Numbered from the stretch's first letter, positions 42,562 to 56,220 are shown. The stretch is DNA of 64,000 bases from Kineothrix sp. MSJ-39 (GCF_018917935.1 NZ_JAHLPN010000005.1:62001-126000); one strand, 5' to 3'. The notes: generated by a model not told the origin, from the letters alone. Translations and numbers: made by a program.

Positions 42562-43749
42562 TTACTCGATGATTGTAGCAACACGTCCTGAACCTACAGT
42601 ACGTCCACCTTCACGAATAGCGAATGTAAGACCCTGCTCCATAGCGATTGGATGGATCAGTTCGATTGTCATTTCTACGTTATCACCAGGCATGCACATT
42701 TCTGTACCTTCTGGTAATTCACAAACACCTGTGATATCAGTTGTTCTGAAGTAGAACTGAGGTCTGTAGTTGTTGAAGAAAGGAGTATGACGTCCACCTT
42801 CATCTTTTGTTAAAACGTAAACCTGAGCTGTGAACTTTCTGTGGCATGTTACACTACCTGGTTTAGCAAGAACCTGTCCTCTTTCGATATCTGTTCTCTG
42901 GATACCACGAAGAAGTGCACCGATGTTATCACCAGCCTGAGCTTCGTCTAACAGCTTACGGAACATTTCGATACCAGTTACAACAGTCTTCTGTGTTTCT
43001 TCCTTAACACCAACGATTTCAACTTCATCAGACATATGAAGAACACCACGCTCTACTCTACCAGTAGCAACTGTACCACGACCTGTAATAGAGAATACGT
43101 CTTCGATAGGCATCAGGAATGGCTTATCTGTATCACGCTGAGGATCTGGAATATAAGAATCAACTGTATCCATAAGTTCCATGATCTTGTCGCCCCACTC
43201 GCTCATCGGATCTTCCAGAGCTTTCAGAGCAGAACCTTTGATGATTGGGCAGCCTGTGAAATCATATTCCTCTAACTGCTCTGTGATTTCCATTTCTACT
43301 AATTCAAGTAATTCTGGATCATCAACCATATCACATTTGTTCATGAATACTACGATGTAAGGTACACCTACCTGACGAGACAGAAGGATGTGCTCCTTTG
43401 TCTGAGCCATAACACCATCAGTAGCAGCTACAACGAGGATAGCACCATCCATCTGAGCAGCACCTGTGATCATGTTCTTTACATAGTCAGCATGGCCTGG
43501 GCAGTCAACGTGAGCGTAATGTCTCTTTGCTGTCTGGTATTCAACGTGAGCTGTAGAAATTGTGATACCACGTTCTCTTTCTTCTGGAGCCTTATCGATA
43601 TTTTCGAAATCAACTTTTTCGTTACCTGGTACTCTTTCAGCTAATACTCTTGTGATAGCTGCTGTTAAAGTTGTTTTACCATGGTCAACGTGACCGATAG
43701 TACCAATGTTACAATGTGGTTTGGTTCTGTCAAATTTAGCTTTTGCCAT
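42562..43749 (-). CDS. tuf: Elongation factor Tu
   Basis: 395 residues, full length, from the ATG at 43749 (AAGGAG upstream). G1 GHVDHGKT, switch [14 protein letters not shown] and the GSALKAL G5 region are intact; domains 2 and 3 are standard. It delivers aminoacyl-tRNA to the ribosome. It ends the str cluster after fusA but has its own strong promoter in the 116-bp gap, overlapped by a perfect 12-bp palindrome. Confidence 0.98.
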   Translation of the reverse strand: MAKAKFDRTKPHCNIGTIGHVDHGKTTLTAAITRVLAERVPGNEKVDFENIDKAPEERERGITISTAHVEYQTAKRHYAHVDCPGHADYVKNMITGAAQMDGAILVVAATDGVMAQTKEHILLSRQVGVPYIVVFMNKCDMVDDPELLELVEMEITEQLEEYDFTGCPIIKGSALKALEDPMSEWGDKIMELMDTVDSYIPDPQRDTDKPFLMPIEDVFSITGRGTVATGRVERGVLHMSDEVEIVGVKEETQKTVVTGIEMFRKLLDEAQAGDNIGALLRGIQRTDIERGQVLAKPGSVTCHRKFTAQVYVLTKDEGGRHTPFFNNYRPQFYFRTTDITGVCELPEGTEMCMPGDNVEMTIELIHPIAMEQGLTFAIREGGRTVGSGRVATIIE

Positions 43750-43800
43750 TTTGAAACTCTCCTTTAATTTTCTTATTATTGTTTGTTTGTGTCTATTAAC

Positions 43801-43842
43801 TCGGCTATCTTTGATTATAGTAAAGATAGCCGATAATTTCAA
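43801..43842 (-). promoter_or_regulatory. tuf promoter framed by a perfect 12-bp palindrome
   Basis: -35 TTGAAA (43837-43842), 17-bp spacer, -10 TATAAT (43814-43819), reading leftwards. Exact arms TCGGCTATCTTT (43801-43812) and AAAGATAGCCGA (43822-43833) flank the -10. They could form an operator or, in read-through RNA from fusA, a hairpin without a U tract. Confidence 0.8.
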
Positions 43843-43865
43843 GCATTTTTAGCCGCAGGGGTCAA

Positions 43866-45983
43866 TTATTTTGCCTTTGCTGCTAAAACCTTTTCCTGTA
43901 CGGACTTCGGTACCGGCTCATATTTCTCGAAGAACATTGAGTAGTTACCACGTCCCTGTGTCTTAGAACGCAGGTCTGTAGAATAACCGAACATTTCAGC
44001 AAGCGGAACATAACCCTTAACCATCTTGCCGCCGCCGATATCTTCCATACCTTCGATACGTCCACGACGTGAGTTGATATCACCGATTACATCACCCATG
44101 TATTCTTCAGGCATTGTAACTTCTACCTTCATGATAGGCTCAAGTAATACAGGTGCAGCCTTCTGCATAGCTTCCTTGAATGCCATAGATCCGGCAATAT
44201 GGAATGCCATTTCTGAGGAATCGACTTCATGGTAAGAACCATCGTATACATTTGCATGTACACCAAGTACAGGGAATCCTCCAAGGATACCAGCCTTTGC
44301 AGCTTCTTCGATACCTTCACCGACTGCTGGGATGTATTCCTTCGGAATAGCACCACCGACAACGGTAGACTCGAACTTGAATGTTTCTTCGCCGTTCGGA
44401 TCCATTGGCTCGAATTTAACTTTACAGTGTCCGTACTGTCCACGACCACCGGACTGCTTAGCATATTTGTATTCCTGATCAACAGGCTTTGTAAATGTCT
44501 CTTTGTAAGCAACCTGAGGAGCACCTACGTTAGCTTCTACCTTGAATTCACGAAGCAGACGGTCAACGATGATCTCCAGATGAAGCTCACCCATACCGGC
44601 GATGATTGTCTGACCAGTTTCCTGATCTGTGTGCGCACGGAATGTCGGATCTTCTTCAGCAAGTTTTGCTAAAGCTTCACCTAATTTACCCTGACCTGCT
44701 TTTGTCTTAGGCTCGATAGCGAGCTCGATAACAGGTTCCGGGAATTCCATAGACTCAAGGATAACAGGATGCTGCTCATCACAGATTGTATCACCTGTTG
44801 TTGTGAACTTAAAACCAACTGCTGCTGCGATATCACCAGAGTAAACTTTGTCAAGCTCTGCTCTCTTGTTTGCATGCATCTGCAGGATACGTCCAACACG
44901 TTCCTTTTTGTCTTTTGTAGCGTTCAGTACATAAGATCCAGCATTCATTGTACCGGAATATACACGGAAGAATGCAAGCTTACCAACGAATGGGTCAGCC
45001 ATGATCTTGAATGCAAGAGCTGAGAAAGGTTCTTCATCAGAAGAATGTCTTACGATCTCATTGCCCTCTAAGTCAACACCCTTGATAGGTGGGATGTCTG
45101 TAGGTGCCGGCATGTACTCCAGGATAGCATCCAGAAGCTTCTGTACACCTTTGTTACGATATGCGGAACCACAGCAAACCGGAATAGCTGTACATTCACA
45201 TGTAGCTTTACGAAGAACTTTCTTTAAATCTTCAACAGCTGGTTCTTCTCCTTCCAGATACTGCATCATCAGATCATCGTCCAGCTCGCAGATCTTTTCG
45301 ATCAGTTCGCTACGATATAATTCTGCATCATCCTTCATATCATCCGGGATATCAGTGATGGAAATATCATCACCCTTATCGTCGTTGTAAATATATGCTT
45401 TCATCTCGAACAGATCGATAATTCCCTTGAAATCATCTTCTTTACCGATTGGTAACTGAAGAACGATCGCATTCTTACCTAATCTTGTTCTGATCTGCTC
45501 TACTGCACCGTAGAAGTTTGCGCCCAGGATGTCCATTTTGTTAATGAAAGCCATTCTAGGTACGTTGTATGTGTCAGCCTGACGCCATACATTTTCTGAC
45601 TGAGGCTCTACACCACCCTTTGCACAGAATACGCCGACAGCGCCATCCAGTACACGAAGGGAACGCTCAACCTCAACTGTAAAGTCAACGTGTCCAGGAG
45701 TATCAATGATGTTGATACGATGCTCTAAAGCGCCTGGTTTTGGCTTACAGTTTTCCTCTAATGTCCAGTGACATGTAGTAGCGGCTGATGTGATTGTAAT
45801 ACCTCTTTCCTGCTCCTGTTCCATCCAGTCCATGGTAGCAGTACCTTCATGGGTATCACCAATCTTGTAGTTAACACCAGTATAATAAAGGATACGCTCT
45901 GTTAATGTTGTTTTACCAGCATCGATATGAGCCATAATACCTATATTTCTGGTTCTCTCTAATGGATATTCTCTTCCAGCCAA
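43866..45983 (-). CDS. fusA: Elongation factor G
   Basis: 705 residues, full length. G1 [17 protein letters not shown] and NKMD identify the GTPase; domains II-V are present. It drives ribosomal translocation. It follows rpsG by 14 bp, with AAAGGAGG before ATG at 45983. The catalytic G domain is of the ordinary EF-G type (tail ending [11 protein letters not shown]), not the tetracycline-resistance TetM type. Confidence 0.98.
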   Translation of the reverse strand: MAGREYPLERTRNIGIMAHIDAGKTTLTERILYYTGVNYKIGDTHEGTATMDWMEQEQERGITITSAATTCHWTLEENCKPKPGALEHRINIIDTPGHVDFTVEVERSLRVLDGAVGVFCAKGGVEPQSENVWRQADTYNVPRMAFINKMDILGANFYGAVEQIRTRLGKNAIVLQLPIGKEDDFKGIIDLFEMKAYIYNDDKGDDISITDIPDDMKDDAELYRSELIEKICELDDDLMMQYLEGEEPAVEDLKKVLRKATCECTAIPVCCGSAYRNKGVQKLLDAILEYMPAPTDIPPIKGVDLEGNEIVRHSSDEEPFSALAFKIMADPFVGKLAFFRVYSGTMNAGSYVLNATKDKKERVGRILQMHANKRAELDKVYSGDIAAAVGFKFTTTGDTICDEQHPVILESMEFPEPVIELAIEPKTKAGQGKLGEALAKLAEEDPTFRAHTDQETGQTIIAGMGELHLEIIVDRLLREFKVEANVGAPQVAYKETFTKPVDQEYKYAKQSGGRGQYGHCKVKFEPMDPNGEETFKFESTVVGGAIPKEYIPAVGEGIEEAAKAGILGGFPVLGVHANVYDGSYHEVDSSEMAFHIAGSMAFKEAMQKAAPVLLEPIMKVEVTMPEEYMGDVIGDINSRRGRIEGMEDIGGGKMVKGYVPLAEMFGYSTDLRSKTQGRGNYSMFFEKYEPVPKSVQEKVLAAKAK

Positions 45984-45997
45984 GGTATTTCCTCCTT

Positions 45998-46495
<498 letters not shown>

Positions 46496-46625
46496 CTAAA
46501 TCATAGGTACTCACATATAACCACTAATGTGTACGTGCGGTATTGTCTATCCACACAATGTGTGATAATCGAATCCCAACACTAAATTAGTCTGTAACCT
46601 GTGGTACATTTGAAACCAAGCCGGA

Positions 46626-47045
46626 TTATTTAGCCTGTTTTGGTCTCTTAGCGCCGTATTTGGAACGGGCCTGCTTTCTGTTAGCAACTCCTGCTGTATC
46701 CAAAGTACCTCTGATTACGTGATAACGTGTACCAGGAAGGTCCTTTACTCTACCACCTCTTACTAAAACAACGCTATGCTCCTGTAAGTTGTGGCCTTCA
46801 CCTGGAATATAAGATGTAACTTCGATTCCGTTTGAAAGACGAACTCTGGCGATCTTTCTAAGAGCTGAGTTAGGTTTCTTAGGAGTAGCAGTCTTAACAG
46901 CTGTACAAACACCACGCTTCTGTGGTGAAGAAACATCAGTAGCTTTCTTGTGAAGGGAGTTATATCCTTTCTGAAGAGCAGGTGCTGTTGATTTCTTTAC
47001 AGATGTCTGACGTCCTTTTCTTACTAACTGGTTAAATGTTGGCAT
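46626..47045 (-). CDS. rpsL: Ribosomal protein S12
   Basis: 139 residues, standard for Firmicutes. The decoding-centre segments [11 protein letters not shown] and [10 protein letters not shown] are wild type, without the Lys changes that give streptomycin resistance. First gene of the rpsL-rpsG-fusA-tuf block; it has its own near-consensus promoter at 47121-47149, right after the rpoC terminator. Confidence 0.98.
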   Translation of the reverse strand: MPTFNQLVRKGRQTSVKKSTAPALQKGYNSLHKKATDVSSPQKRGVCTAVKTATPKKPNSALRKIARVRLSNGIEVTSYIPGEGHNLQEHSVVLVRGGRVKDLPGTRYHVIRGTLDTAGVANRKQARSKYGAKRPKQAK

Positions 47046-47120
47046 TCTTTTTCACCTCATTTCTTATAGTTTGATTTTCTATGCGCACAAAAATAAATGC
47101 AATTTCATGCACACTCGTTT

Positions 47121-47149
47121 AGTATAGGTTCTGATTTTCCCTTTGTCAA
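47121..47149 (-). promoter_or_regulatory. rpsL (str operon) promoter
   Basis: -35 TTGACA (47144-47149), 17-bp spacer, -10 TATACT (47121-47126), reading leftwards. Confidence 0.88.
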
Positions 47150-47191
47150 GTAGTATTCCCACTTTTTTCTTTCTTAACGGGCAAAGAAAAG

Positions 47192-47220
47192 GGGCTTTCC
47201 GGTCATTTTCCGGAAAGCCC
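47192..47220 (-). terminator. rpoBC operon terminator
   Basis: Exact 11-bp arms GGGCTTTCCGG/CCGGAAAGCCC followed on the minus strand by CTTTTCTTT, just after the rpoC stop. Confidence 0.88.
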
Positions 47221-47234
47221 TGTCAAATTCTGCT

Positions 47235-50200
47235 TTATTCTGTTACATTTTCTGTTGTTTCTTCTGTTTCAGCAGCTTCGGTATCTTCTACCTGCTCTGC
47301 TACATCTTCCGCAACATCATCGAAACTTACTTCATCATCAAAGGAGATCTCATCTTCCGGATCCTTATCTGTACTTAAGACTACATTTCTGTATCTCTTC
47401 ATACCGGTTCCTGCCGGGATCAGCTTACCGATGATTACGTTTTCTTTCAGACCGATCAGTGGATCAACCTTACCCTTGATAGCTGCTTCTGTCAGAACCT
47501 TTGTTGTTTCCTGGAAGGAAGCGGCTGACAGGAAGGAGTTTGTAGCAAGGGCTGCCTTTGTGATACCAAGCATTACCTGCTTGCCTTCTGCCGGCTGTTT
47601 ACCCTGTGCGATCAGTTCTTCATTCATATCTTCGAAGTCGAGTACATCAACTAAGATACCAGGTAAGAAATCGGAATCTCCGTTGTTCTCGATGCGGATC
47701 TTCTTCAGCATCTGACGTACGATTACTTCGATATGCTTATCTGCAATATCAACACCCTGCAGACGGTATACACGCTGTACTTCACGGATCATGTAATCCT
47801 GTACTGCACGGATACCCTTGATCTTTAACAGATCGTGTGGGTTGACACTACCTTCTGTCAGTTCATCACCGGCTTCAAGTTTTGCACCGTCTAAGATCTT
47901 GATACGTGATCCGTAAGGGATCAGATATGTCTTGCTTTCGCCTGTTTCTTCATTTGTAATGATAATCTCACGTTTCTTCTTTGTATCCTTGATCGTAGCA
48001 ATTCCACCGAACTCAGCAATGATTGCAAGTCCCTTTGGCTTTCTTGCTTCAAAAAGCTCTTCGACACGAGGAAGACCCTGTGTGATATCGTCACCGGCTA
48101 CACCACCTGTATGGAAGGTACGCATCGTAAGCTGTGTACCAGGTTCACCGATTGACTGGGCAGCGATAATACCAACTGCTTCACCGACCTGTACGGCTTC
48201 ACCTGTTGCCATGTTGGCACCGTAGCACTTAGAGCAGATACCGTTGTGGCAGCGGCAGCCAAGGATCGTACGGATCTTGACCTGCTCGATCGGATTGCCG
48301 TCTTTATCTACACCAACGCTCATGATCTTGCTTGCTCTGCTTGGAGTGATCATGTGGTTTGCCTTTACGATCAGATTACCGTCTTTATCTTTGATATCTT
48401 CGCAGGAGAAACGTCCTGTGATACGGTCTTTCAGACCTTCGATCGTTTCTTTTCCATCCATGAATGCTTTTACATACATACCAGGGATTTCGCTGCGGTT
48501 TTCGCTACAATCTGTTTCACGGATGATCAGTTCCTGTGAAACGTCAACCATACGTCTTGTCAGGTATCCGGAATCGGCTGTACGAAGCGCCGTATCGGAC
48601 AGACCCTTACGGGCACCATGCGCTGACATGAAGTATTCCAGTACGTCAAGACCTTCACGGAAATTTGACTTGATAGGCAATTCGATCGTACGACCGGTTG
48701 TATCTGCCATCAGACCACGCATACCTGCAAGCTGTTTGATCTGCTGGTTGGAACCACGGGCACCAGAGTCAGCCATCATGAAGATGTTATTGTACTGATC
48801 CAGACCTTTCAGAAGGACATCTGTCAGTTCCTTATCTGTCTCGTTCCATGTTTCAACAACAGCTCTGTATCTTTCTTCTTCTGTAATAAGACCACGGTTG
48901 AAGTTCTTTGTGATCAGATCAACTGTCTTCTGGGCTTCTTCCAGCATCTGTGGCTTCTGCGCCGGTACTGTCATATCGGAAATGGATACGGTCATAGCGG
49001 CTCTTGTAGAGTACTTGTAACCCATTGCCTTGATATCATCCAGTACTTCTGCTGTCTTTGTTGCACCATGTGTATTGATAACTTTTTCCAGAATCTGCTT
49101 CAGTCCCTTTTTACCGACATGGAAGTCGATCTCAAGTGCCAGTGCATTATCCGGATTGCTTCTGTCTACAAATCCAAGATCCTGCGGGATGATCTCATTT
49201 AAGATGAAACGTCCCATTGTGGACTCTACATTACCTGTTACTGTGCTGCCATCAGGCATCTGCTTGTGTACACGGACCTTGATACGGCTGTGCAGTGTAA
49301 TGATCTGGTTTTCATATGCCAGGATTGCTTCATTCACACTCTTGAAGAATTTGCCTTCTCCCTTTGCACCAGGTCTTTCCTGTGTCAGGTAGTAAATACC
49401 AAGTACCATATCCTGTGAAGGAACGGCTACAGGGCCACCATCGGATGGCTTTAACAGGTTGTTCGGTGATAACAGGAGGAATCGGCATTCTGCCTGTGCT
49501 TCCACGGAAAGCGGAAGATGGACAGCCATCTGGTCACCGTCGAAATCGGCGTTGTATGCGGTACATACAAGTGGATGCAGCTTAATAGCCTTACCTTCTA
49601 CCAGGATTGGCTCAAATGCCTGAATACCAAGTCTGTGCAGTGTAGGAGCACGGTTCAACATAACCGGATGCTCTTTGATGACTTCTTCGAGCACATCCCA
49701 AACCTGTGTATCTAACTTTTCAACTAATTTCTTTGCGTTTTTAATATTCTGTGAAATGCCTCTTGAAACAAGCTCTTTCATAACGAAAGGCTTGAATAAT
49801 TCAATCGCCATTTCTTTCGGCAGACCACACTGATAGATCTTCAGTTCCGGTCCTACAACGATAACGGAACGTCCTGAGTAGTCAACACGCTTACCTAACA
49901 GGTTCTGACGGAAACGACCGCCCTTACCTTTCAGCATATCGGACAGGGACTTCAGTGCTCTGTTGCCAGGGCCTGTTACCGGACGTCCTCTACGACCGTT
50001 ATCGATCAGAGCATCTACAGCTTCCTGCAGCATTCTCTTTTCGTTTCGAACGATGATATCCGGTGCACCGAGCTCGATCAGTCTCTTCAGACGGTTGTTT
50101 CTGTTGATGATACGACGATACAGATCATTCAAATCTGATGTTGCAAAACGTCCACCATCGAGCTGTACCATTGGTCTTAAATCCGGTGGGATAACCGGGA

Positions 50201-50915
50201 TCGCATCCATGATCATCCATTCCGGTCTGTTTCCTGACTCACGGAAAGCTTCTACAACTTCCAGTCTTTTGATAATTCTGGCACGTTTTTGTCCGTTGGC
50301 ATCCTTCAGCTCTGTTTTCAGCTCTACGGAATCCTTTTCCAGATCGATCGCTTCCAGAAGCTCTTTGACTGCCTCAGCACCCATGCCTGCACGGAATGCA
50401 TTTGCGCCGTATTTATCTTTGGCATCCTGACATTCCTTCTCTGACAGGATCTGTTTGTATTCCAGATCTGTCTCACCTGCATCCAGTACGATATAAGATG
50501 CAAAATATAATACCTTTTCCAGTACACGAGGAGAAAGGTCTAATAAAAGACCCATTCTACTCGGGATTCCCTTGAAATACCAGATATGGGAAACCGGTGC
50601 TGCCAGTTCGATATGTCCCATACGCTCTCTACGGACGCTTGACTTTGTAACTTCAACGCCACAACGATCGCAGACAACACCTTTATATCTGATTTTTTTG
50701 TATTTACCACAATGACATTCCCAGTCCTTGCTTGGTCCGAAAATTCTTTCACAGAACAGACCGTCACGTTCCGGCTTTAACGTTCTGTAGTTGATCGTTT
50801 CCGGCTTCAGGACTTCTCCTCTGGACCATTCTCTGATCTTATCCGGTGATGCCAATCCAATTTTGATCGCATCAAATGTCACTGGTTCGTACGTTTCGTT
50901 TTTTGTTTCTGACAT
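47235..50915 (-). CDS. rpoC: RNA polymerase beta' subunit
   Basis: 1226 residues, full length for Firmicutes. The N-terminal zinc site ([20 protein letters not shown]), the active-site motif NADFDGD and the second zinc site ([13 protein letters not shown]) are present. The C-terminus ends in an acidic Glu/Asp/Thr tail of about 45 residues. It forms the catalytic clamp of RNA polymerase with RpoB, whose gene is 36 bp upstream. Confidence 0.98.
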   Translation of the reverse strand: MSETKNETYEPVTFDAIKIGLASPDKIREWSRGEVLKPETINYRTLKPERDGLFCERIFGPSKDWECHCGKYKKIRYKGVVCDRCGVEVTKSSVRRERMGHIELAAPVSHIWYFKGIPSRMGLLLDLSPRVLEKVLYFASYIVLDAGETDLEYKQILSEKECQDAKDKYGANAFRAGMGAEAVKELLEAIDLEKDSVELKTELKDANGQKRARIIKRLEVVEAFRESGNRPEWMIMDAIPVIPPDLRPMVQLDGGRFATSDLNDLYRRIINRNNRLKRLIELGAPDIIVRNEKRMLQEAVDALIDNGRRGRPVTGPGNRALKSLSDMLKGKGGRFRQNLLGKRVDYSGRSVIVVGPELKIYQCGLPKEMAIELFKPFVMKELVSRGISQNIKNAKKLVEKLDTQVWDVLEEVIKEHPVMLNRAPTLHRLGIQAFEPILVEGKAIKLHPLVCTAYNADFDGDQMAVHLPLSVEAQAECRFLLLSPNNLLKPSDGGPVAVPSQDMVLGIYYLTQERPGAKGEGKFFKSVNEAILAYENQIITLHSRIKVRVHKQMPDGSTVTGNVESTMGRFILNEIIPQDLGFVDRSNPDNALALEIDFHVGKKGLKQILEKVINTHGATKTAEVLDDIKAMGYKYSTRAAMTVSISDMTVPAQKPQMLEEAQKTVDLITKNFNRGLITEEERYRAVVETWNETDKELTDVLLKGLDQYNNIFMMADSGARGSNQQIKQLAGMRGLMADTTGRTIELPIKSNFREGLDVLEYFMSAHGARKGLSDTALRTADSGYLTRRMVDVSQELIIRETDCSENRSEIPGMYVKAFMDGKETIEGLKDRITGRFSCEDIKDKDGNLIVKANHMITPSRASKIMSVGVDKDGNPIEQVKIRTILGCRCHNGICSKCYGANMATGEAVQVGEAVGIIAAQSIGEPGTQLTMRTFHTGGVAGDDITQGLPRVEELFEARKPKGLAIIAEFGGIATIKDTKKKREIIITNEETGESKTYLIPYGSRIKILDGAKLEAGDELTEGSVNPHDLLKIKGIRAVQDYMIREVQRVYRLQGVDIADKHIEVIVRQMLKKIRIENNGDSDFLPGILVDVLDFEDMNEELIAQGKQPAEGKQVMLGITKAALATNSFLSAASFQETTKVLTEAAIKGKVDPLIGLKENVIIGKLIPAGTGMKRYRNVVLSTDKDPEDEISFDDEVSFDDVAEDVAEQVEDTEAAETEETTENVTE

Positions 50916-50951
50916 TTATGGCACTCCTTCCAACTTACGTTTGTAGAATCC

Positions 50952-53900
50952 TTATTCGTCATATGAATCATCCAGACCGTCGCCGTCGAACGAAAAGTCC
51001 TCTGCATCGTCTGCTTCATCATCTACATTGATCAGTTCCTCGCTATCTTCATCAAATTCCTGCTTCTGATAGCCCATGCTTCCTAATGAATCCTCTTCAT
51101 TATAGTTGCCTCTGTGTCCGCCTTCCATTTCAGCGCGCATGTCTGTATCGCCGTAATCGATGGTCTCCATAATGTCGATTTCATTCTGGTTTTCATCGAG
51201 TACCTTTACATCCAGACCAAGAGACTGTAATTCTTTCAAGAGTACCTTGAAGGATTCCGGAATACCCGGTTCAGGAATATTTTCACCCTTGATGATCGCT
51301 TCGTATGTCTTCACACGTCCGATCACATCATCGGATTTCACTGTCAGGATCTCCTGCAGTGTATAAGATGCACCATAAGCTTCCAGTGCCCAAACTTCCA
51401 TTTCACCGAAACGCTGACCACCGAACTGTGCTTTACCACCGAGTGGCTGCTGTGTAACTAAGGAGTATGGTCCGGTTGAACGGGCATGGATCTTATCATC
51501 TACCAGATGGTGGAGTTTCAGGTAATGCATGTGACCGATCGTTACCGGTGAATCAAAGAACTCACCTGTTCTACCGTCACGGAGTCTTACTTTACCGTCT
51601 CTGGAGATCGGAACACCCTTCCACAGCTTTCTGTGATCTCTGTTTTCATATAAGTAATCCAGGACTTCAGGCAGGAGTTCTTCGCCATGTTTTGCTTTGA
51701 ACTCATCCCATTCCAGATTGACGTAATCATTTGCAAGCTCCAGCGTATCCATGATATCGCTTTCCTTTGCGCCATCGAATACAGGTGTTGCTACATTGAA
51801 GCCAAGTGCTTTGGCTGCAAGAGAAAGATGGATCTCCAGCACCTGTCCGATATTCATACGGGAAGGCACACCAAGTGGATTTAATACGATATCCAGCGGA
51901 CGGCCGTTTGGCAGGTATGGCATATCTTCTACAGGAAGTACACGGGAAACGACACCCTTGTTACCATGACGACCGGCCATCTTATCACCGACTGAAATCT
52001 TTCTCTTCTGTGCAATGTAAATACGAACTGCCTGATTGACACCAGGAGATAATTCGTCACCGTTTTCTCTTGTGAATACCTTGGCATCTACAACAATACC
52101 ATATTCACCATGCGGAACCTTCAGGGAAGTATCACGTACTTCACGTGCCTTTTCACCGAAGATCGCACGAAGCAGTCTTTCTTCTGCTGTCAGCTCAGTT
52201 TCACCCTTTGGTGTTACCTTACCGACTAAGATATCACCCGCGCGGACTTCTGCACCGATACGGATGATACCACGGTCATCCAGATCCTTCAGTGCGTCAT
52301 CGCCGACACCCGGAACATCTCTTGTGATCTCTTCCGGTCCGAGCTTTGTATCTCTGGCTTCTGCTTCATATTCTTCAATATGGATAGATGTATAAACATC
52401 CTCCTGTACTAATCTTTCACTTAATAATACAGCATCCTCGTAGTTATAACCTTCCCATGTCATAAAGCCGATCAGCGGGTTCTTACCAAGTGCAAGCTCA
52501 CCACCGTCTGTAGAAGGGCCGTCTGCGATCACTTCGCCGGCTTCTACATGATCGCCCTTGAATACGATCGGTTTCTGGTTATAGCAGTTGGACTGGTTAC
52601 TTCTGGAGAATTTTGTTAAATGATATTCATCCTTTTCGCCATCATCATATGTCATCTTGATCAGCTTGGAAGATACATAATCAACTGTACCTGCCTTCTT
52701 AGCAACAACACAGACACCTGAGTCGACTGCTGTCTTAGGCTCCATACCTGTACCAACAACAGGAGCCTCTGTAAATAACAGCGGAACTGCCTGACGCTGC
52801 ATGTTGGATCCCATCAGCGCACGGTTGGCATCATCGTTCTGCAGGAACGGGATCAGTGCTGTTGCAACGGAGAAGATCATCTTTGGAGATACGTCCATGT
52901 AATCGATCATAGTACGAGGATATTCCTGTGTTTCCTCACGGTAACGGCCGGAAATGGATGTTTTCTTGAAATATCCGTTTTCGTCCAGAGGTTCACTCGC
53001 CTGTGCTACATGGTAATTATCTTCTTCATCTGCTGTCATGTATACAACTTCGTCTGTTACACGCGGATTCTGCGGATCAGACTTATCAACCTTACGATAA
53101 GGTGCTTCCACGAAACCATATTCATTGATTCTTGCATAAGATGCAAGAGAGTTGATCAGACCGATGTTAGGGCCTTCAGGTGTTTCGATAGGACACATTC
53201 TTCCGTAGTGGGAGTAATGTACGTCTCGAACCTCGAAACCTGCACGATCTCTGGAAAGACCACCAGGACCAAGTGCGGAAAGACGTCTCTTATGGGTCAG
53301 CTCACCAAGCGGGTTGTTCTGATCCATGAACTGTGACAACTGGGAAGATCCGAAGAATTCCTTCACTGCTGCCTGTACCGGCTTGATATTGATCAGTGCC
53401 TGTGCAGTCACTTCTTCTGTATCATGTGTTGTCATTCTTTCACGAACAACACGCTCCAGTCTTGTCAGACCTACACGGTACTGGTTCTGCAGCAGTTCAC
53501 CTACCGCACGGATACGTCTGTTACCGAGGTGATCGATATCATCATCGTTACCCAGACCGTATTCCAGATGCATATTATAGTTAATGGAAGCTAAAATATC
53601 TTCCTTTGTGATATGTTTCGGAATCAGTTCTGATACATTTTTTGAAATAGCATCTGCTAATTCTTCCGGCTTATCAGAGTACTCCTGCAGGATCTGCTGC
53701 AGAACAGGGAAATATACCAGTTCTGTAATACCAAGCTCTTTTGGATTGCAGTCCACAAAGCTTGTCAGATCTACCATCATATTGGAAAGAACCTTGACTT
53801 CTCTCTCTTCTGTCTGGATCCATACATATGGAACAGCAGCATTCTGGATCTCATCAGCCAGCTCTGCGCTGACTACATCACCGGCACTTGCAATGATCTC

Positions 53901-54833
53901 CCCTGTGAAAGGATTGGTAACATCCTGTGACAGAGTAGCATGTCTGATACGGTTTTTCAGTGCAAGCTTTTTGTTGAATTTATAACGTCCAACCTTTGCA
54001 AGGTCATAACGTCTTGGATCAAAGAACATAGCTGTGATAAGGCTTTCAGCACTTTCTACGCTGAGCGGTTCACCAGGACGGATCTTACGATACAGTTCAA
54101 GAAGACCTTCCTCATAGCTGCCTTCCGGATTTCTTTCTGTAATAGAAGGATCCTTTGTGAAGCTGGCAAGAATCTTTGGTTCCTCACCGAATAACTCCAG
54201 GATCTCTGAGTTAGTACCGATACCAAGTGCACGTAAAAATACGGTGATCGGCACCTTTCTTGTTCTATCTACACGAACGCTGAAAACATCATTGGAATCT
54301 GTTTCATACTCTAACCATGCACCACGGTTAGGAATTACGGTACAGGAATAAAGCTCCTTTCCGATCTTATCATGACCAATCGCATAATAAATACCCGGAG
54401 AACGAACTAACTGACTGACGATAACACGTTCAGCACCGTTGATCACGAATGTACCTGTTTCTGTCATGAGCGGAAGATCGCCCATAAAGATGGAATGTTC
54501 TGTGATCTCTTCCTTTTCCTTGTTGTAAAGACGTACTTTTACCTTTAAAGGTGCTGCATATGTTGCATCACGCTCTTTACACTTTTCAATAGAATACTTG
54601 ACTTCGTCTTCACAGAGTTCAAAATCAACAAACTCCAGACTTAAGTGTCCACTGTAATCGGCAATCGGAGAAATATCTGCAAATACTTCTTTCAGGCCTT
54701 CGTCCAGAAACCATTTATAGGATTCCTTCTGAACCTCAATCAGGTTTGGCATATCCAAAACTTCTTTTTGCCGTGAGTAACTCATACGTATATGCTTGCC
54801 GGAAGCAATCGGACGTATTCTGTTCTTTTCCAT
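50952..54833 (-). CDS. rpoB: RNA polymerase beta subunit
   Basis: 1293 residues from the ATG at 54833, which has GAGGTG 7 nt upstream; an ATG two codons earlier is too close to it. The rifampicin-site region is wild type ([27 protein letters not shown]), so sensitivity is expected. The acidic Asp/Glu-rich C-terminal tail (about 60 residues) is longer than in Bacillus. The promoter at 54933-54961 is separate from rplJL. Confidence 0.98.
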   Translation of the reverse strand: MEKNRIRPIASGKHIRMSYSRQKEVLDMPNLIEVQKESYKWFLDEGLKEVFADISPIADYSGHLSLEFVDFELCEDEVKYSIEKCKERDATYAAPLKVKVRLYNKEKEEITEHSIFMGDLPLMTETGTFVINGAERVIVSQLVRSPGIYYAIGHDKIGKELYSCTVIPNRGAWLEYETDSNDVFSVRVDRTRKVPITVFLRALGIGTNSEILELFGEEPKILASFTKDPSITERNPEGSYEEGLLELYRKIRPGEPLSVESAESLITAMFFDPRRYDLAKVGRYKFNKKLALKNRIRHATLSQDVTNPFTGEIIASAGDVVSAELADEIQNAAVPYVWIQTEEREVKVLSNMMVDLTSFVDCNPKELGITELVYFPVLQQILQEYSDKPEELADAISKNVSELIPKHITKEDILASINYNMHLEYGLGNDDDIDHLGNRRIRAVGELLQNQYRVGLTRLERVVRERMTTHDTEEVTAQALINIKPVQAAVKEFFGSSQLSQFMDQNNPLGELTHKRRLSALGPGGLSRDRAGFEVRDVHYSHYGRMCPIETPEGPNIGLINSLASYARINEYGFVEAPYRKVDKSDPQNPRVTDEVVYMTADEEDNYHVAQASEPLDENGYFKKTSISGRYREETQEYPRTMIDYMDVSPKMIFSVATALIPFLQNDDANRALMGSNMQRQAVPLLFTEAPVVGTGMEPKTAVDSGVCVVAKKAGTVDYVSSKLIKMTYDDGEKDEYHLTKFSRSNQSNCYNQKPIVFKGDHVEAGEVIADGPSTDGGELALGKNPLIGFMTWEGYNYEDAVLLSERLVQEDVYTSIHIEEYEAEARDTKLGPEEITRDVPGVGDDALKDLDDRGIIRIGAEVRAGDILVGKVTPKGETELTAEERLLRAIFGEKAREVRDTSLKVPHGEYGIVVDAKVFTRENGDELSPGVNQAVRIYIAQKRKISVGDKMAGRHGNKGVVSRVLPVEDMPYLPNGRPLDIVLNPLGVPSRMNIGQVLEIHLSLAAKALGFNVATPVFDGAKESDIMDTLELANDYVNLEWDEFKAKHGEELLPEVLDYLYENRDHRKLWKGVPISRDGKVRLRDGRTGEFFDSPVTIGHMHYLKLHHLVDDKIHARSTGPYSLVTQQPLGGKAQFGGQRFGEMEVWALEAYGASYTLQEILTVKSDDVIGRVKTYEAIIKGENIPEPGIPESFKVLLKELQSLGLDVKVLDENQNEIDIMETIDYGDTDMRAEMEGGHRGNYNEEDSLGSMGYQKQEFDEDSEELINVDDEADDAEDFSFDGDGLDDSYDE

Positions 54834-54932
54834 TGACATTCACCTCGTTCATATTATTTGCCATGCTGCTTTTGGCTTTTCTCCCAGATATGGGCATAAA
54901 ATAGCCTACCGCACCACAATAGTGCACCATAC

Positions 54933-54961
54933 ATTCTACTACAACGTGTTTTTCAAGTCAA
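54933..54961 (-). promoter_or_regulatory. rpoBC promoter
   Basis: -35 TTGACT (54956-54961), 17-bp spacer, -10 TAGAAT (54933-54938), reading leftwards and placed after the rplL terminator. Confidence 0.85.
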
Positions 54962-54986
54962 CAAAAACTTTTCTCAAATTTAAAAA

Positions 54987-55008
54987 GCCCCAGACAAATG
55001 TCTGGGGC
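54987..55008 (-). terminator. rplJL terminator
   Basis: Exact 10-bp arms GCCCCAGACA/TGTCTGGGGC followed by TTTTTAAA on the minus strand. It separates rplJL from rpoBC transcription. Confidence 0.9.
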
Positions 55009-55026
55009 CTGTTATTTACGCTTTGA

Positions 55027-55416
55027 TTATTTAAGAGTAACCTTTGCGCCTTCAGCTTCAAGTTTAGCCTTGATATCATCAGCTTCTTCTTTAGAAGCAG
55101 CTTCTTTGATAACCTTAGGAGCGCCGTCAACTACGTCTTTAGCTTCCTTTAAGCCAAGGCCTGTAGCTTCACGAACAACCTTGATAACCTTAACCTTGTT
55201 AGGACCAACTTCTGTCAGCTCTACGTCGAACTCTGTCTTTTCTTCTTCAGCTGCTGCGCCAGCACCTGCTGCTGCAACTACAACGCCTGCTGCTGCAGAT
55301 ACGCCGAATTCTTCTTCACAAGCTTTTACTAAATCATTTAATTCTAAAACTGTTAACTCTTTGATAGCATCAATAAGTTCTGCTGTTGTTAATTTTGCCA
55401 TTTTAATATCCTCCAT
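55027..55416 (-). CDS. rplL: Ribosomal protein L7/L12
   Basis: 129 residues: N-terminal dimerisation helices, an Ala/Gly-rich hinge (about 38-55) and the conserved C-terminal domain ([34 protein letters not shown]). It forms the ribosomal stalk that recruits translation factors. It follows rplJ by 24 bp and is transcribed with it. Confidence 0.98.
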   Translation of the reverse strand: MEDIKMAKLTTAELIDAIKELTVLELNDLVKACEEEFGVSAAAGVVVAAAGAGAAAEEEKTEFDVELTEVGPNKVKVIKVVREATGLGLKEAKDVVDGAPKVIKEAASKEEADDIKAKLEAEGAKVTLK

Positions 55417-55440
55417 TTTTAATAGTTTGTTTTCGTTTTC

Positions 55441-55995
55441 TTATTCAGCCGGTGTTTCAGCTGCTTCTTCTGCCGGAGCCTCTGCTGCTTCTGCAAGAGC
55501 TTCTGCTACTTCGCCGCCTTTTTCAGCGATCTGCTTAATAACACGGGCAAAGTTTGTAATAGGTGACTGCATGCTTCCCAGTAATTTGGAAAGGAGTTCC
55601 TCTCTGCTTGGAATTGTTGCGATGTTTGCAATACCTGCTGCATCGTAAGCAATACCTTCAACTACACCACCCTTGATCTCAAGCTTGTCAGCTTCCTTGG
55701 CGAATTTACCAAGTACACGTGCAGGTGCTGTTGCATCTGTAGTAGAGATAGCTGCTGCGCTAGGTCCTTCCAGATATGGAGCAAGAGCTTCAAACTGTGT
55801 TCCCTTGAATGCAAAGTTCATCATTGTGTTCTTGTAAACTTTGTATGTTACGCCGTTCTCACGACACAGCTTACGAAGCTTTGTATCCTGTTCTACTGTA
55901 AGACCACGATAGTCAACAAGGACAACTGACTGTGCATCTTTGATGTTTTCTGAAATTTCAGCTACAATCGGCTGCTTTAATTCTACTTTAGCCAT
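55441..55995 (-). CDS. rplJ: Ribosomal protein L10
   Basis: 184 residues, somewhat longer than the usual 165 because of an acidic Ala/Glu-rich tail. The core (VVLVDYRGLTVEQDTKLRKLCREN) is standard. It anchors L7/L12 to 23S rRNA and in most bacteria regulates its own mRNA. A recognisable L10 leader and an attenuator hairpin lie upstream at 56070-56190. Confidence 0.97.
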   Translation of the reverse strand: MAKVELKQPIVAEISENIKDAQSVVLVDYRGLTVEQDTKLRKLCRENGVTYKVYKNTMMNFAFKGTQFEALAPYLEGPSAAAISTTDATAPARVLGKFAKEADKLEIKGGVVEGIAYDAAGIANIATIPSREELLSKLLGSMQSPITNFARVIKQIAEKGGEVAEALAEAAEAPAEEAAETPAE

Positions 55996-56069
55996 TTTTT
56001 TACCTCCTTTTAGATTTGCTGTCGTCTGGAGTCATAGCCTTTTAAACGAGTGCGTGATACGCTATAAAA

Positions 56070-56190
56070 AGCCTCCCGAAAACGGAAGGCTAAACATTCA
56101 AACTAACTATTGAATCTTTCCCTCGGCAGGCGATACACTTACGCTCATCGAGCACCTGCTGTCTTCGGCATGATCTAAAACGACCTTGTA
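56070..56190 (-). promoter_or_regulatory. L10 leader RNA with attenuator hairpin
   Basis: On the minus strand the block GACAGCAGGTGC ... CGCCTGCCGAGG (about 56119-56165) matches the conserved ribosomal protein L10 leader. It is followed by a terminator-like stem AGCCTTCCG/CGGGAGGCT (56070-56091) and TTTTTATA. L10 or its complex would bind the leader and favour termination. The rplJ start is about 75 nt further on. Confidence 0.82.
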
Positions 56191-56191
56191 T

Positions 56192-56220
56192 AAATTAGCA
56201 TATTATGAGGGCTCTGTCAA
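56192..56220 (-). promoter_or_regulatory. rplJL promoter
   Basis: -35 TTGACA (56215-56220), 17-bp spacer, extended -10 TGC-TAATTT (-10 at 56192-56197), reading leftwards. It lies between capA-like and rplJ, so rplJL does not depend on read-through from rplKA. Confidence 0.75.

Noticed and set aside
43036-45390. Several plus-strand frames opposite tuf and fusA
   Set aside because: They are antisense shadows of highly conserved genes.
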